Shown in pieces: positions 5,640-6,592 of a DNA stretch of 6,592 nucleotides. The notes under the pieces were generated by a model. That model saw only the letters and a list, made by a program, of their open reading frames with translations, did no database searches and was not told the DNA's origin. Within the stretch, counting starts at the first letter, position 1. Each line of letters begins with the position of its first letter. Source of the DNA: Bacteroides sp. (GTDB lineage: Bacteria; Bacteroidota; Bacteroidia; Bacteroidales; SM23-62); NCBI GenBank assembly GCA_030589965.1, contig JAUUZM010000186.1, forward strand, positions 1 through 6,592, given 5' to 3'. A program made the translations under genes and the position numbers.

Positions 5640-6592
5640 ATGCCAATCAAACAATTACTCTCCTATCTGTCTATTCTCAGTTTTATTGCAATACTCTCCT
5701 GTACATCCGAACCAGTGTTTTATTCGCACAATGATTTTCAGGAGGTTCAAAAAATTGATGTTCACTTTCACTATAATGTTAATGACACAAGATTTTTGGA
5801 TTATGCCGATTCTCTGAATTTCATGATTTGTAGCCCCAACACCAGAACCATCGAAGACGAGCAGTTTGATGTTGCCCGTTCAATCCGACAACAGCATCCT
5901 GATAAGTTTGCCTTCTTTGGCACTTTTTCAATGGAAAATTGGGATCAACCTAAATTTGTTGATGAAACAATAGAAAGGATCAAATATGTTATCGAAGGAG
6001 GCGCGGTGGGAATTAAAATCTGGAAAAACATCGGAATGGTGGTTCAGGACACCTCGGGAAATTATCTCATGATAGACGATCCGATGTTTAAACCAGTATT
6101 TGACTACCTGGAGGAAAATAACATCCCTGTCTTAGGACATTTGGGTGAGCCAAAGAATTGCTGGTTGCCGCTTGAGGAAATGACAGTTAAATCGAATCGG
6201 GACTATTATACCAAAAATCCTCAGTATCATATGTACAGATTCCCGGAAGCTCCATCCTACGAAGAACATATTGAAGCCAGGGACAATGTGCTGAGGCAGC
6301 ATCCTGATCTGAATTTCATCGGGGCTCATATGGCCAGCCTTGAATGGGATATGGAAGAGCTTGCAATACGCCTGGATGAGTTCCCGAATCTTACGGCGGA
6401 TATGGCCAGTCGAATTAACCACCTGCAGTATCAATCACTTTCCGACAGGAATAAGGTCAGGAACTTTCTTATAGAATACCAGGACAGGATCCTGTATGCC
6501 ACAGATCGCGGATTAAGACCAGAAAACACAGATCTCCATACATTCAAACAGAAAGTCCTTGATAAATGGATGCTTGAATGGACATTTCTTGC
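5640..6592 (+). CDS. Lipoprotein amidohydrolase, TIM-barrel metal-dependent hydrolase (COG2159 type), 3' truncated
   Basis: The frame is open from the ATG at 5640 to the right edge, 317 full codons, with no stop. The N-terminus is a lipoprotein signal peptide ending in ILSC (Cys21), so the enzyme is exported and lipid-anchored. The catalytic part looks like the amidohydrolase-2 fold: a first-strand DVHFH motif with metal ligands His42 and His44, GIKIWKNIGM (124-133) on a central strand, LGHLGEPKNCW with His167, FIGAHMASLEW with His230, and ILYATDRG with Asp289, the usual last-strand acid. Members of this superfamily hydrolyse or decarboxylate varied substrates; which applies here cannot be told, and no substrate is claimed. 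About 320 residues are seen, and the family is typically 320-400, so only the C-terminus should be missing. There is no Shine-Dalgarno at the start, but the signal peptide supports it. The gene is divergent from typA with a 176-base gap, and no functional link is implied. Confidence 0.88.
   Translation, partial: MPIKQLLSYLSILSFIAILSCTSEPVFYSHNDFQEVQKIDVHFHYNVNDTRFLDYADSLNFMICSPNTRTIEDEQFDVARSIRQQHPDKFAFFGTFSMENWDQPKFVDETIERIKYVIEGGAVGIKIWKNIGMVVQDTSGNYLMIDDPMFKPVFDYLEENNIPVLGHLGEPKNCWLPLEEMTVKSNRDYYTKNPQYHMYRFPEAPSYEEHIEARDNVLRQHPDLNFIGAHMASLEWDMEELAIRLDEFPNLTADMASRINHLQYQSLSDRNKVRNFLIEYQDRILYATDRGLRPENTDLHTFKQKVLDKWMLEWTFL

Noticed and set aside
5543..5734. Plus-strand 63-codon frame
   Set aside because: It overlaps the amidohydrolase start and signal peptide in another frame and has no recognisable features.
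6132..6434. Minus-strand 100-codon frame
   Set aside because: It is antisense to the conserved metal-ligand region of the amidohydrolase.

Overview
The window looks like chromosomal DNA from a member of the Bacteroidota. Four things point there: a C-terminal fragment resembling DUF4249 (a family largely confined to this phylum), several lipoproteins with short signal peptides, matches to the Bacteroidota promoter consensus (-7 TAnnTTTG, in one case with -33 TTTG), and starts that mostly lack a Shine-Dalgarno sequence and sit behind A/T-rich leaders. Genus or family cannot be assigned from what is visible.

Layout, left to right. Positions 3-305 are the 3' end of a DUF4249-like gene that begins outside the window. 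A 368-residue lipoprotein of unknown function follows (493-1599) and ends in a clear intrinsic terminator (1689-1722). Next come two tandem paralogous DUF4136 lipoproteins (1837-2403 and 2588-3154). Both are 188 aa, align without gaps, and are about 61% identical by hand count. Each has its own TATCTTTG promoter element, and a 12-bp perfect hairpin terminator (3202-3239) closes the pair. A possible 45-aa small ORF (3264-3401) and about 250 bases with no recognisable gene separate this block from typA (3655-5463, minus strand), which encodes the ribosome-associated translational GTPase TypA/BipA and is complete. Divergent from typA, and cut by the right edge, is a lipoprotein amidohydrolase of the COG2159 type (5640-6592+).

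How the genes fit together: four of the five clear genes encode, or probably encode, exported envelope proteins; the exception is typA. Apart from the duplicated DUF4136 pair there is no convincing operon, since genes are separated by 170-500 bases, by terminators, or by strand switches. I see no mobile element, CRISPR array, tRNA, rRNA or defence system, and no strong evidence of an undescribed multi-gene system. The points most worth a second look are the paired DUF4136 lipoproteins with an invariant Gly/Tyr-rich segment, the unassigned 368-aa lipoprotein, and the exported amidohydrolase.
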